A DNA stretch of 64,000 bases. Origin: Trichosphaerium sp. ATCC 40318. Taxonomy: Eukaryota > Discosea > Flabellinia > Trichosidae. Made by a program: the position numbers and the translations under genes. The notes under the pieces are model-generated. The model did no database searches. It saw only the letters and a program-made list of their open reading frames with translations, and had not been told where the DNA came from. Of this stretch, positions 46,961-58,099 are shown one piece after another. Within the stretch, counting starts at the first letter, position 1, and each line of letters starts with the position of its first letter. The stretch is taken from the NCBI GenBank assembly GCA_038496445.1, contig JALMLS010000281.1, positions 62,001 through 126,000 of the forward strand, read 5' to 3'.

Positions 46961-47267
46961 TTGTACTGCTGGCAAAACAATATTTTCGTTTTAATAAAGT
47001 TAATTTTACTATCTTCAGCTACTGTTACAATGACAGCTTCCAACTATGAAATAGCCTATCAAAGTGCACTATTGACTACTAGCAATGTCTTATTAATACC
47101 CATTCTAGACATATATGTGTTCTATTTTGAACGAAAAAATAGGTTAGAAATAACGTTTTTGAGGAGTGCTAGAATTGTCTTGAACTGCTAACAAAAATCA
47201 TCCTATTTTCTTGATTTTACAAACAAAAACACTGTTTGAAGTAGTTGTATAACTTTAAATAATAGAG
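46961..47267. other. Convergent 3' spacer
   Basis: AT-rich spacer between the convergent ends of lectin-like paralogue 2 and the 210-residue gene. No gene seen. Confidence 0.45.
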
Positions 47268-47900
47268 TTAATAGCAAGGTTGGGTCATCCTATCAACCCA
47301 CATCCGATATTTGTGGAGCTCCAACGAATTATCGAACATTCTACATTCCTTTCCATCCTTGACAATGCACACTCTACCTTCCTCACGTGAAATTTCAAAG
47401 CTAAATTTTTTACCAACCAACTTTCCTTTCATGAACTCGGACGGGATAGCGACACAATGTTTGTCCTTAGCGGCTCCCTTTTTGCTCTTATAACACACAA
47501 CCCTCTTCTTATCTTTCCCTGTGTCCGAGTACATAAAGTGGTAGTAAGCCCACGCCTCGAATAAGTCCGGTTGAATGATTTTTGAAGTGTATCCGAAACA
47601 AATAGCAACATCGTCGAAACTTGCAATCGGCATTTTCGTTCCATTTGGCCTGTAAAAGTACACTGGGGTGTTACCGTTCCTGTGTGTACTCTTGTCAGTC
47701 TCTCTGTTGATTTTGAACTTGATGTCGCCTTTATCAAATACTACGGGTTCGTTTGCATCCAATCTTTGGCCTCCTTCTTCTTCTAGGTATTTATACAGAG
47801 TTTCCTTTTGGTAGTTGCGAGCTGGGACCCATTCACCGTTTTCCAGCCGTACTCTAACGCCATAATTCTCTTTTTTGCGCACGTACAAAGTGTCTGCCAT
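47268..47900 (-). CDS. Intronless 210-residue protein, unknown
   Basis: A single clean frame from ATG 47900 to TAA 47268. It starts MADTLYVRKKENYGVRVR and LENGEWVPARNYQKE, has a central GDIKFKINRETDKSTH / NTPVYFYRPNGTKMP part with FDDVAICFGYTSKI and EAWAYYHFMYSDTGKDK, and ends FSFEISREEGRVCIVKDG and YRMWVDRMTQPCY. It is charged (many Lys, Asp, Glu), has no signal peptide or membrane segment, and looks mostly beta-stranded. I recognise no family. It is unusual here in having no intron, which could mean recent arrival or retroposition. Frame, ATG and composition support a real gene. Confidence 0.72.
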   Translation of the reverse strand: MADTLYVRKKENYGVRVRLENGEWVPARNYQKETLYKYLEEEGGQRLDANEPVVFDKGDIKFKINRETDKSTHRNGNTPVYFYRPNGTKMPIASFDDVAICFGYTSKIIQPDLFEAWAYYHFMYSDTGKDKKRVVCYKSKKGAAKDKHCVAIPSEFMKGKLVGKKFSFEISREEGRVCIVKDGKECRMFDNSLELHKYRMWVDRMTQPCY

Positions 47901-48112
47901 CGTTTGCTACGTTTGTAGATTTTTTTGCTAAACAGTTTAGTGTACTTTACCTGCCAGATGAATGGTTCACGAAGCTTCATGCGTTTTAGTGGCCCTTTTC
48001 TACCACATTTTGTGGAATACAGGTCATTTTTAGTCATGAATATTTCAACGGAGTCTGATTTTTAACAACTGTTCTGTTAAAGAGTTTATTTACAAAACGA
48101 CATTGAGTCAAT

Positions 48113-50642
48113 TTACATATTAGGTACATCTGATGCGTCACTGAGAGAGAAAGCAGATTCGAAATCCCGAGCTGTACTTTGTCTTGTATCTGTGTTACGA
48201 ATGATGACATCCAACATTTTAGTATTTCTCAACTGTTGTGTTTCTTGTTGTGAAAAGCGGCCATTTTCAAACCAGAACCTGTCACCGTCTCTCAACCTGA
48301 CAAATTGGTCTCTAAGGATTGCTGTGAACAACTCGCCCATTTTACTGTTTGGAAGATGATCTATGAATAGAAATAAGACACGTGATATTTCACTATGTGA
48401 GCAGTACCTTCAGCAAGACCACCGACGAAAGGATCGATATCGTCAACACTGACATATGCGGTGGCAAGTGCATTAACTGTGGCAGGGTCGCTCGAAATGT
48501 CGGAGAAGTCGTTAAGTCTGTTGAATCCATATGCAGCACGGAGTGTGTTATAGTCTGGAAGACCCAAATCTCTGCCTCTTTGAAGATTCAAAGAAAACAA
48601 ATCGTGTCTGTTTGCTCCACCACCACCAACGCTTTGAAAGAGGAAGTTTCTCAAGTCGTCACTGATGAGTACATCAACAGCTTCATGTTGTTGCATCATG
48701 ACACCTCTAAGAATAGAACCAATACCGTATTGAATAGCTACAGGGTTGAAAAAAGCGTTACGGAGTAGAAGAGGTCCTTGTGGAATAGAGTGAAAGTTTG
48801 GATCGACTCTGTGGATTACAGTGCTGATTAAACTGTGTCCGAAACGGAAAGCAGCTCCTGAGAATACGCTCATGATGCCAGGATTAACATTGTCATTGTA
48901 TCCCTACAAAAACAAACTTAAGCACTTTGTAATACGAAAAATGATAGCTGACATACGTTGTAGTTTGGTACGTTTCCAATAACCTCTGGAAGCCATTCGT
49001 ACATTGTAATAGATTGAAGGATACCAATAACACGCATTCTGGCTTCTTGGTATAGTCTCTCATCAGACCATGTTGGGTTTTCAGTTTGAAGTTCTCCGGC
49101 AATCCTGTTGTGTTCTCTTATGAACAAAGTATGAAGGGACATCAATACAGCGTTTTCATTGGCACGGACATCTCCAGCAACGAATGTTTCATTATCAGGA
49201 ACAAATCCAATATTAGCCATTTCTAGGTTGAGTTCATCAAGATTATAAGGCAAAAAGTCTCCTGGACTGGTTTTCATAAGTCCGTTATTCCTAAGTTTCT
49301 AAGTTAGTAAAAAACACTTCATATGCTATCGTACATTGTTCTCAGTTTAGTAGCGCGGTCGAGATCAGATCCGTATACATTTGTACCATCAATGAATGCG
49401 CTGATTATGTTAGGATGTTCTAGAGGATCTGTCGCAGGAGTTCCAGATATTGGTACAGCTCTTGTGAAATGAAGTTCACCAGAGAATACAGGATCATTTG
49501 CTGGTACTTGAATATTAAATTCGTCACCACCTTCTGGAGTTAAATCAATGTCATGGTCCAAGAATTGCCCAAAGTATGTCAATAAATCAGTATGTCTAGA
49601 AATTAGGTAAGCAAGAGTTGCAGAAAAACGATGGGTTTTTGAAAGTACCTTCTTGGGTTTCTTGCACGTGATCTTTGCTCAATGTGGTTGGCGACAAGAT
49701 TACTTACTTGCCTTGCTGAAGGTAGAGGGTCGCCATTAGCATCTAATTCACGTGGCTAGTGACACAATTAGTTCAACAATCGCGATGTTGTAGCGTACTG
49801 AAGAAAGTCCATCCTGGTATGATGGTGGTATAACAATATTGCCGTTAGCACCCATAACTTGACGTAATAGAGGAGCGTCTACAGCTCCGTATGAAGGATT
49901 TTGAAGGTTGTTACCATTGCCATCATATCCTTGGTACGTTGGGCGGACTGTAATTTCAAGCACTGGACTATCTTGTGATTCTGAAGAGTAAACTGAAGAA
50001 TGGCCTCTGCGGTTACCATCTAAAAACAGAACAATTAGTAACCACTTGTTATCACTAAGGCAAAAAAAAGAGAACGTACTTGGCACAATGACAAAACCAT
50101 AATTGTTTTGACCGCTATTCCATGCTCTAACAGCGCTTGTAACATCAACAGTAAGCTGTCTATCCCTTCTTGTGTCAGGTAGTTCAGCGACTGAAGGACC
50201 ATCAAAGTCGTCGGTATCGGCTCCAGGAGAAGCACCAAAGTTGTTGTAGGTGACAGTATTCTCGGCCCAGTTAACAGCTGATCTATAAATATTTCCGCGG
50301 TATTCTCCATCATTTTCGCCAGTGAAAGTTAAAGTAGCAGAGTCAATTGTAGATCCACTTGGGACTACACCGCCTTCGTTGGTAAAAATCCTGAACTTGA
50401 TAACTGAGAATCTATTTCCATCATCACCCCAGGTGAGCGTGTTTAGAGGTACGCCCATTGTATCAGAGTTTCGCCTACATGTTTGATCTCCAATGATAGT
50501 TGCTTGAAAGACGGCTAAAAAACGGTATAAGTTTACTCTTCAGGATTACTCTGTGTAAAAAATATCAGTTGTACGTACAGCTAGATACAATAGAAATAGC
50601 TGAGAGTAAGAATATTGTAAGAAGAGCAGTCGAGTTGCTCAT
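48113..50642 (-). CDS. Secreted animal-type haem peroxidase with DNRLRE domain
   Basis: Exon 1 (ATG 50642) encodes a signal peptide, [20 protein letters not shown], ending at a GTACGTAC donor. Next comes a DNRLRE-type beta domain: [54 protein letters not shown] and [12 protein letters not shown]. The peroxidase domain follows: [27 protein letters not shown] (distal His region), [44 protein letters not shown] (proximal His), [13 protein letters not shown] and [18 protein letters not shown]. It ends [12 protein letters not shown] 48113. This is the MPO/peroxidasin/peroxinectin superfamily. It should act outside the cell or in a secretory or phagosomal compartment. All core motifs are intact. 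Confidence 0.93.
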
Positions 50643-51623
50643 CGTGTTTGTTTTTGTTTGTTTGGTTTTTGTTTCGCTTAATGTTCTCGGTAGGTTAAGT
50701 CACGTGTTTTAGGAACGAGAGCACACGAATCACACGAACTTGTCCGCAAGTTTAACTTAGGCGGATAAGGTTTATACTATGTATATGTACTTATAATAGC
50801 AATTTAGGTATGGGCCGATAATAGCGGACCTAAAACACGACCCATCTCGAACGTATTGGGGTAAAAAATCTCGAGGTTCACAAACCCTCCCCGCCACTGT
50901 TTTTAGTATACACGTGGTACTGCTGTGCAGTGAGCATAAACCAGCATTTTTTACAAGGAAGTTCTTAATGCCTATAAGTAGCGTTTTGGTCATGCGAAAC
51001 AACTTTGCTGCGAGCAAGCTGATTTAGTTTATAGCGCCTTTGATCAATCTCAAACACGGAATGTTTGTGGGATGATGGCGCGATAATGAACTTCTGTAGC
51101 AAAGTGAAGTTATTATTACAAGCAATGAGGAGTGTAATGAAGTTTTTAAAACTTTACAAAGCTTTGTAACTCGTCCTTACACGAAACTTGTTTTTACCAA
51201 AGGAGCTATTTTCAACAAAAAAAGCAAAACACCAAAAATACAAAGCACCCTTTTCTCGAGCGGTCACCTCTTTGTATGTATATGTAAGGTTAAGCATCTA
51301 CGCTAAACGCATCCTGTAGACAGGTTTAGCTGCAAAGGGTGCAAAAAACACGGAGTTTTCATGTAATTATCACGTTTTGATCACGTGATACCAAAGGACA
51401 TCAACGGGTTTTTCTGTTTACATACATTGCTTCTACAATCGTTGTTGTTTATGAGTTTACCCAAACTTGAATAAGTCAAACGTGTTTTTACTGTTTTTCT
51501 GTCAAAAAAATATTTGGGACCTCAAGCAATAGTGTTAGGCGTTCTACGCTGTAAAAAAAGCGATTTTTGTCTTAAAGGGGTTTTAATCTACAAACGAACA
51601 CGCTTCATTTTAATTTGCTTGGG
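50643..51623. other. Intergenic, no gene supported
   Basis: Contains CACGTG near 50701, 50911 and 51384 and several poly-A/T tracts. Neither strand has a frame with recognisable content. Confidence 0.45.
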
Positions 51624-52363
51624 ATGGCCATTACAGGCAACGGTATACGTAAACATACTATTTCGGAGCGGCTAACAAAAAAAGCGTCTTTACAGAACGA
51701 TCTTTTACGCCTTCTCTTTGAGCTACAGCTTGATATAATAGATTTAGACGTAGTGCTACGCCAAAAGTGGCCAGAGCTATCCAAACACACTACTACAACA
51801 AAATTCGATGGCGAGCTGAGAAAATACGGAAAATGGCTGCGTGCTATTACTAAATTGCTCTACACCGCACATTGTTCAGCAGAAGACTTTTTCACGCGGA
51901 AAATGCAATAGCGAACAAGCTGTACTCTAGTGGCCAATTAGAACAGCTATGTTTTTATGTTGAAGGTAAACTTGAAGGAGGGTACACAGCCTATCATGAA
52001 AATGGACAACTGTTGGAAAAGGCTAACTACGTTAATGATGAGCTGGTAGGAGATAGTTGTACATTTAATGACTTGCCTACATGGACAAGATTCGATCGCG
52101 ATTATGCGTCACTGTATCAAGTACACTGCAACTGAACCATCCAGATATCATCTTATTCTAACTGTACAAGTAGTCGTGTGTTTAATAGGCAGTGGGATTT
52201 CACAAATCACTGCAAGATGGATGGTACTGTTTAGCATAAGTCAGTAAAGAAGGAAAGGGTTACAATTGATACAAAAATGTTCAAATGTTCAACGAGGGAT
52301 TTTATAGCGATGGTAAAAAGATAGGAGAGTACAAGATGTGGTATGACTTATATTGTATAACAT
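51624..52363 (+). pseudogene. Broken YwqK/MORN-repeat gene with helical N-terminus
   Basis: From ATG 51624 a helical N-terminal domain reads ISERLTKKASLQNDLLRL, LFELQLDIIDLDVVLRQK and GELRKYGKWLRAITKLLY, and stops at TAG 51909-51911. The adjacent frame continues as YwqK-type units: NKLYSSGQLEQLCFYVEG, GGYTAYHENGQLLEKANY, then after another break GFYSDGKKIGEYKMWYD near 52296-52350, ending TAA about 52363. At least two frame changes separate the parts without an evident GTACGT intron. It is probably a decayed member of the family seen at 5446-5842, with the N-terminal half still open. An unspliced intron remains possible. Confidence 0.6.
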
Positions 52364-52432
52364 AAGTAGCATTAATAAACAAAATGTATATTCTTTCTTT
52401 TGAGTTGGATTCGGATTTTATTCTTACTTCAG
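52341..52432 (+). repeat. 3' flank duplicated at 58007-58100
   Basis: The end of the YwqK-repeat gene and its 3' flank (GTATGACTTATATTGTATAA through CTTTTGAGTTGGATTCGG) recur at about 58007-58100 (GTATGACTTATACTGTATAG through CTTTTGAGTTGGATTCGG) with few differences. The second copy has no YwqK units upstream. Both copies sit just downstream of a minus-strand gene end, so the duplication probably carried the 3' end of a gene plus flank. Confidence 0.75.
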
Positions 52433-52437
52433 CTGTG

Positions 52438-55400
52438 TTACTTCATGTTACTCTCGAGACTAGCAATTCGGGCTAGCAGCTGGGCATTGGTTTTTTGCAG
52501 CTCTTCTAATTTGGCATTGGACTCTGCAATGATGGTTTTGTGTTCTTCCAGTAGTTTCTCAATTTTTCCAGTTAAAAATGATTTTGTGTACTGGTGTTTG
52601 CTGGTCGGTTGATTTGGCTTTGCAGCTGCCCACAATTTTCTTTGTATTAAATTAGAGCACCATAATGTTTTGTGTTATAGCTTACCGAGTATTAGTAAAA
52701 CCATTGTCATCAGACAACTCATCTGACTCATTATCCATTGATTTTGAAGGGTTTTTGTTTTCTTGCTTTTCATTTTCAGTTGTTTTGGTACTCTTGGAGA
52801 CACTTTTTTTTTTAATTGATTTGCTAGTGCTTGGCCTCCTCGGTTTTTGTACAACCTTAACAACATATCGTGCGACAGCCTGAACATCTAAAGTATATAT
52901 TAACAAGGCATTGGTACTCAATTTAGACTATTACCCTGAGCCACAACCAACTCATCACGTGGATACTTATCAACACATTCTTTCACTGCTTCCCCCAATC
53001 TATTCACCACTGCATAGTGACTTTGGTATCCAGGTTTGATAGGTCTACCCTCAAAGCTATTTTGGTCTCCAGGCTTTTCTATTACCTAGTAGCAGTAAAT
53101 AATGAGTTTACAACCATTCTTTGTGTACAGGATACACATTCCCAGGTGTAACAAAGCTCAAAATTAATGTTTTTTCAGTAGCCTTTGGGTCATAAGAGCA
53201 AGCATATGTGATACTGCTCTAGTAAAGTATTAGAAAAGTGGTCAAACAGTATTTACATCAAAAAGAAAAGTTAGAGATTAGTTGACGGCTAAGTTGGGAC
53301 CGGACAACTACTGCTAGAGAATAGTGTTTGTATTCGTACCGTGAAGTATATTCCTTGTCCATAGTATCCGGCATCCAATGCACTTACAGTTCCAAATCCA
53401 GCTTTTACAATACTTTCAGCAGCCTCAGCACTTGTTCCATGGACCATTAATACAACCGGCAACTGAGTAATTAGTCAAGCGAGAAACTATATTGAACTGT
53501 ACCTCGGAGTTGCTATTAGTCAAGCTTTTAGGAGAAATCAGAGATGTAAACTTGTCAGAAATATTTTTCCGTGCGTCACCCTTCCAATCGCGTTTACAAA
53601 ATAACTTGGGTAGTTCTCTAAAATTACAGTAAGTACTCAATCAAGAGTCAAATTTCATAAAAAACTTATGTAAACGTACTGATGCCTGTGTTTAAGTATT
53701 TTGTTGTACATCCCAAAGTTTCGAAGCAATACGTCATTGCAAACAAGATGTGCTGATACAACCCTTACTTGATTGTATCCATGCATTTTAGACATCTGTT
53801 CCCTAAGAAACTCAAGTTCTCTTTTAGCCACTTTATCTTTATCAGCCATATTAAAAATATCCAGTGTTCGGAAATGTGTTGCTTTTTCAATGAACCCCCT
53901 TTTACAACTATTAAACAAACAATAAGGAGGTTATATACACACTGATTGTTGGATCTATCCCAGCTACAAGCATAGTCTAATCTTGGGTTTAATTCCCAAG
54001 AATTGTTGCTTTTTAGTCCTAGTTGAGAAGTCAATTGGTAGGGAAAACAGCAATGCTTGTACCTGCTTTAGTTTCACCTGGTTTATTATTTGGTACAATA
54101 GGCTGAATAGCACATGTGCCACGTTTACATATGAGGGATGTGTCAGTATTAAATGTCTAGCAATAGTTAATATTGTATTGATTAGTTGTTATGTACAGAA
54201 TTTTCATCGTCAAGAGTGTGCTGAGCACATAGACTGCATATGAAGTCCTCATCAAACGCTGTACAACATTAACCATAAATAGAAAACTTATTCTAGCACT
54301 TACATTCCTCTAAAGTTGGTTGAATGGAGTTTAGACACCATCCTTGTTTCATACATATTTGATCAACTGTACCAGCTTGTAGTTCACAGCTCCAAATATC
54401 ATCTGGTAGATCACACAAGATACCTTCCATTAATTCTCCTTGTTGAACCCAAAAGGTCTATAAATGATATGAGTTATAACAAACTGAGTATCTTGTGTAC
54501 CGAAGATTGAACAAATATGCGATTGTAAGAACAAATTAAGGTACAAATACCTTTTTGTATTGCAAGTTTAAAATAAGAACGTGTTGGCTGTGTATCGTTA
54601 GTCAAGAGTTTTTGAGGATTAAAAGATGTACCAAGTACTGTAACCACTTTGCAAGATTACATCTCCATTGTGGGTAGTTGTCTATATGTGCACAAGAAGA
54701 CCATAGCGATTGGCTTGCTTGTTTATTAGTCGGAAAGTGTGACAACAAAGTTTCAAAGACTTTGGTGTATGCAGGATCATTATCAACCACCTTAATTAAG
54801 ATAGTCTGAATACCAAACTTTCGGTTGCTCATAGTCCGTGAAAAAACATCACTTGCATTAGATAATATAAGAAACACAGAGGTATTTTCCAATTGTCCTG
54901 ACAATAGTGTTAATGTTTCGCTTCAGTATTTTATGTAGAATGACCTGCATAAAGTAACGGCGTCCATCCTTTGTTGTCTATTGCTTCTACATTTGCACGT
55001 GATTTAATTAACTCCTCAACAACCGCACTGTGTCCATATTTGGCTAGTAGAGTATGAATAACATAAAATCAAGACGTGTAGTACCAGCAAGATGTAATGC
55101 TGTCCGGCCATCAGTATCCGCTGCCTCAATTTTTACTTTTGATCTTACCAATACTGTAACAATATCGTTGTGTCCATGACTTGCTGAGACGTGTGAGTAG
55201 CAAGTATTGTTATAAAATAAATATTGTACCAGCATAGTGTAATGGTGTTTGACCTTTTTTATCTGTAGCGTCGATGTTGCCTTTGGCTTTGATTAATAAT
55301 CTAACAATACTTACGTGTCCCGTTGATCCTAAAGTGAAATACGTTTAGATTAAAGGTATGTGTGGTATGAAAATACATTGTATAATGTGTACCTGCAAGA

Positions 55401-56548
55401 TGTAAAGGTGTACGTCCATTATCATCAACGGCATTGATATCTGCTTTTGCTTCGATTAATAATTTAGTAATACTCGCATGTCCACATGCTAAAAAATGTG
55501 AGTAAAATTTATACAGTCGTACGTTTACAACATTACCTGCAACGTGTAAAGCTGTCTGTCCTTTGTCATGGTCTACAGAGTTAATATCTGTATTTGCTCC
55601 AAGCAGTAGTCTAACAATTCTTGGGTGTCCGCGAGAACCTTAGAAATGTGAGTAAGATACATTTATAGCAATGTTGTACTGGCAATATGTAGCGCTGTCC
55701 ATCCATTATTGTTCGCATCGTTTGTATGTACATTTGCTGCAACCAAGAGTCTGACAATATCAACACGTCCACACAGCGCTGAAAAATGTGAGTACGTACT
55801 TTAATACTTACAATTTGTACCCGCAACATGCAAAGGTGTACATCCATTCGCATCTGAGGCGTTGACATTTGCATTCGCTGTTATCAACAATGTAACAATA
55901 CGTTTGTATCCACGAAATGCTGAGAGGTGAGTAATGTGCTTTGTAACATTTTATACTTACAATCTGCACCTGCGAGATGTAAGGCTGTCCGTTTTCCATC
56001 AGTCGCAACATTGACATCTGCTTTTGCGTTGATCAATATTTTGACAATCTCTTTGTGATTCTTCAATACTAAGAAATGTGAGACAAATTTCATTTTACGA
56101 CCACGATCAATCGGTGTACCGGCAACATGTAAAGCTGTACATCCATTGTCATTTGCAACATTGACGTTTGCGTTTGCTTTGGTCAATAACCTAACCATAC
56201 GTGTCCATCCACGAGATACTGATAAGTATTAGGAACTCAAAGTGTACATTTACAACAATATTATACCTGCAACGTGTAAAGCTGTCCATCCTTCTTTGTT
56301 TGTAGCACCAACATTTGCCGTTGAGCATAAACACATCGATACAATAATTGGCGAATTGTCATGTGCTAAATAATTAGTTTTGAGTTTTACTAACGTTTCA
56401 ACAAACCTGCACACATAAGGATATCATTGGCTGTGTCGCTTGTACGTAGCATCCTCTTTAGTTTCTTTCCTAGAAGTTGTCAATAAAGAAGTTCTATTAT
56501 CTCGATGGTACTTGTGATAGTATTGTAACGTCGTCGCTGTCGAAGCAT
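52438..56548 (-). CDS. Ankyrin-repeat / ADP-ribosyltransferase-like protein
   Basis: Start at ATG 56548 (MLRQRRRYNTIT then a GTACCA intron, KKLKRMLRTSDTANDILM). About ten ankyrin repeats follow, nearly one per exon, each intron falling after the LHxAG motif: GWTALHVA, VNVANDNGCTALHVAG, DVNVATDGKRTALHLAG, INAVDDNGRTPLHLAG, IEAADTDGRTALHLAG. A middle region (about 53650-54900; KTFWVQQGELMEGILCDL, ELEFLREQMSKMHGYNQV) leads to a PARP/ART-like fold: VVLMVHGTSAEAAESIVK, DAGYYGQGIYFTSS, LSFVTPGNVYPVIE and RPIKPGYQSHYAVV. The tail is basic (RRPSTSKSIKKKSVSKS) and ends in a coiled coil (KIEKLLEEHKTIIAESN), TAA 52438. The His and Tyr of the ART H-Y pattern are visible; the third residue is not certain. 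It may be two adjacent genes split near 54910. Confidence 0.75.
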
Positions 56549-57264
56549 TCTTATTTCGGCTATGTGTGGTTAATATTTAAGAAGAATCGCCCAGATCACG
56601 TGTTTCCAAAAGTCGATAAAAACCCCCAATTACGCCATTTTGTACGACAATAAAAGGACTGAAACGATTGGTATGTGCTTAAGACATTTCCTTCCATGTC
56701 CCAAAAAAAACCAGTTGAACGTCTAACGCAATTTTGCAAGTATAAAACAAGCCTTGATATGTACCTTTTAATTTTTGCTTATTTGTTTCATTTCTATCTC
56801 TTTTTGTTGCTGCTGACAATTTCCGATGTTCCATGTGATAGTAACTATTCACAGCTTTTACACGCCGTTTGCCTTCTTTCACACGTGGTAGTTTAAAAAA
56901 GTCCAATCGAAATCTCCACGGTATCACGTACCAGTTGAGTTTTGTTAGGTGCGACTGTTGTGTTGTGCTAATTAAATTTTAGTATTTTCGAACAAAATAT
57001 TAAAGAAAAGTTTCAACTTTCGAACGAATTGTGATGGCGTCAACACGTAGCTTCCCAAATTGGTTGCCAACGAAAGCCTTATCTTTAAAATAAATATGCC
57101 ACATGCAAAGGGGTGACGTTTTAGTACGCTGAAATAAATTGTTTATAAAAACAATTAATTGGTATTGATAATACCACTATGCAGCTGCAAGTTTACTATT
57201 TATTTGGTACAAGAACAGTTCCTATTGAGGCAAATATTAACTGAAAGCAATACCTCCAATGACT
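56549..57264 (+). other. Intergenic; possible small + strand gene at 56696
   Basis: An ATG at 56697 reads MSQKKPVERLTQFCK then a GTATAA donor. A downstream segment reads FTRRLPSFTRGSLKKSN and NLHGITY before a GTACCA donor at about 56928. A small basic spliced protein, perhaps ribosomal or mitochondrial, is possible. No family identified. CACGTG near 56600 and 56882. Confidence 0.3.
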
Positions 57265-57480
57265 GATAAGAAATCTTCGCACGGTCTTTATACTTCTCTA
57301 ACACGTGAAGACCAACGTATTTAAATCCACTACCGGCGTTTGTAGGTTTGCCTAATCACGGCACATCCCCAATCTATAACAAGTGCATCATTGCTGATAG
57401 TCAACATGATATTGGTAAAGGATATATTGTCCATTCAAGTTTGTGACAGGTTTGGCAGAAGTATCAAAGTGCAAGATCTC
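57265..57480 (-). pseudogene. Relic of kinase-like family: catalytic core
   Basis: On the minus strand this reads EILHFDTSAKPVTNLNGQ, YILYQYHVD, then after a one-base shift ISNDALVIDWGCA, then a further indel and YVGLHVLEKYKDR. The pattern HxDxSNDxLxIDWG resembles a protein-kinase catalytic loop and DFG equivalent. About 57269-57385 is nearly identical to 63884-64000 of the edge gene but carries deletions (GCCGTGATTAGGC against GCTGCGACATTAGGC). No open frame survives. Confidence 0.65.
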
Positions 57481-58099
57481 AAATTACTAATGTTCTTTAC
57501 ACGCTAGCTTAGCACCATGCGAATGATGGCACGTTCAGGCGTAAAGAGGAGTATTAAACATGAGATAACGTTAAAATCTCAAAGAAAATTACAAGCGCTT
57601 CCAAAGTATCTGCGCTGAGCGTACGGTATTAACGTAGCGTAATAATCTGTTTTAGAGTATAGGAGACAAATGTTGGACCTCAGAGGTAATCAGAGACGTT
57701 AACAGAAATGCATTAATGTACCAAATAAAACAACAGTAAAAAACACGTGGTGTTGCACAATATGTTTGCGTTTTTGACATGGATTTAGTTTTTTCCAGAA
57801 CTGACAAGATCCATTAGATCTTGTAGTTTTTGACAGCTCTTGTAAGAACTAACAGAAGTTGCAAGATCTGTCAGATCTGACTAAACACGAAAACCAAAAG
57901 TCACAAACAGCAAAAAGTTGCAAAGATTAGCAAACTTGAATGATATGTACAATACTTAAACAAACTTCGAATACAATGCCAAAGGTTTCAGCACCCAACT
58001 TAGCTGTATGACTTATACTGTATAGTGTAAGTAGCAAAAGTATTAAATAAACCGTATATTCTTTCTTTTGAGTTGGATTCGGCTTTTATTCTAACTTCA
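57481..58099. other. Intergenic with hairpin and duplicated 3' flank
   Basis: A perfect 7-bp hairpin, CAAGATC (57805-57811), loop CATTA, GATCTTG (57817-57823), with further CAAGATCTGTCAGATCTG-like sequence at about 57860-57880. CACGTG near 57744. The copy of the YwqK 3' flank lies at 58007-58100. No gene seen. Confidence 0.5.
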
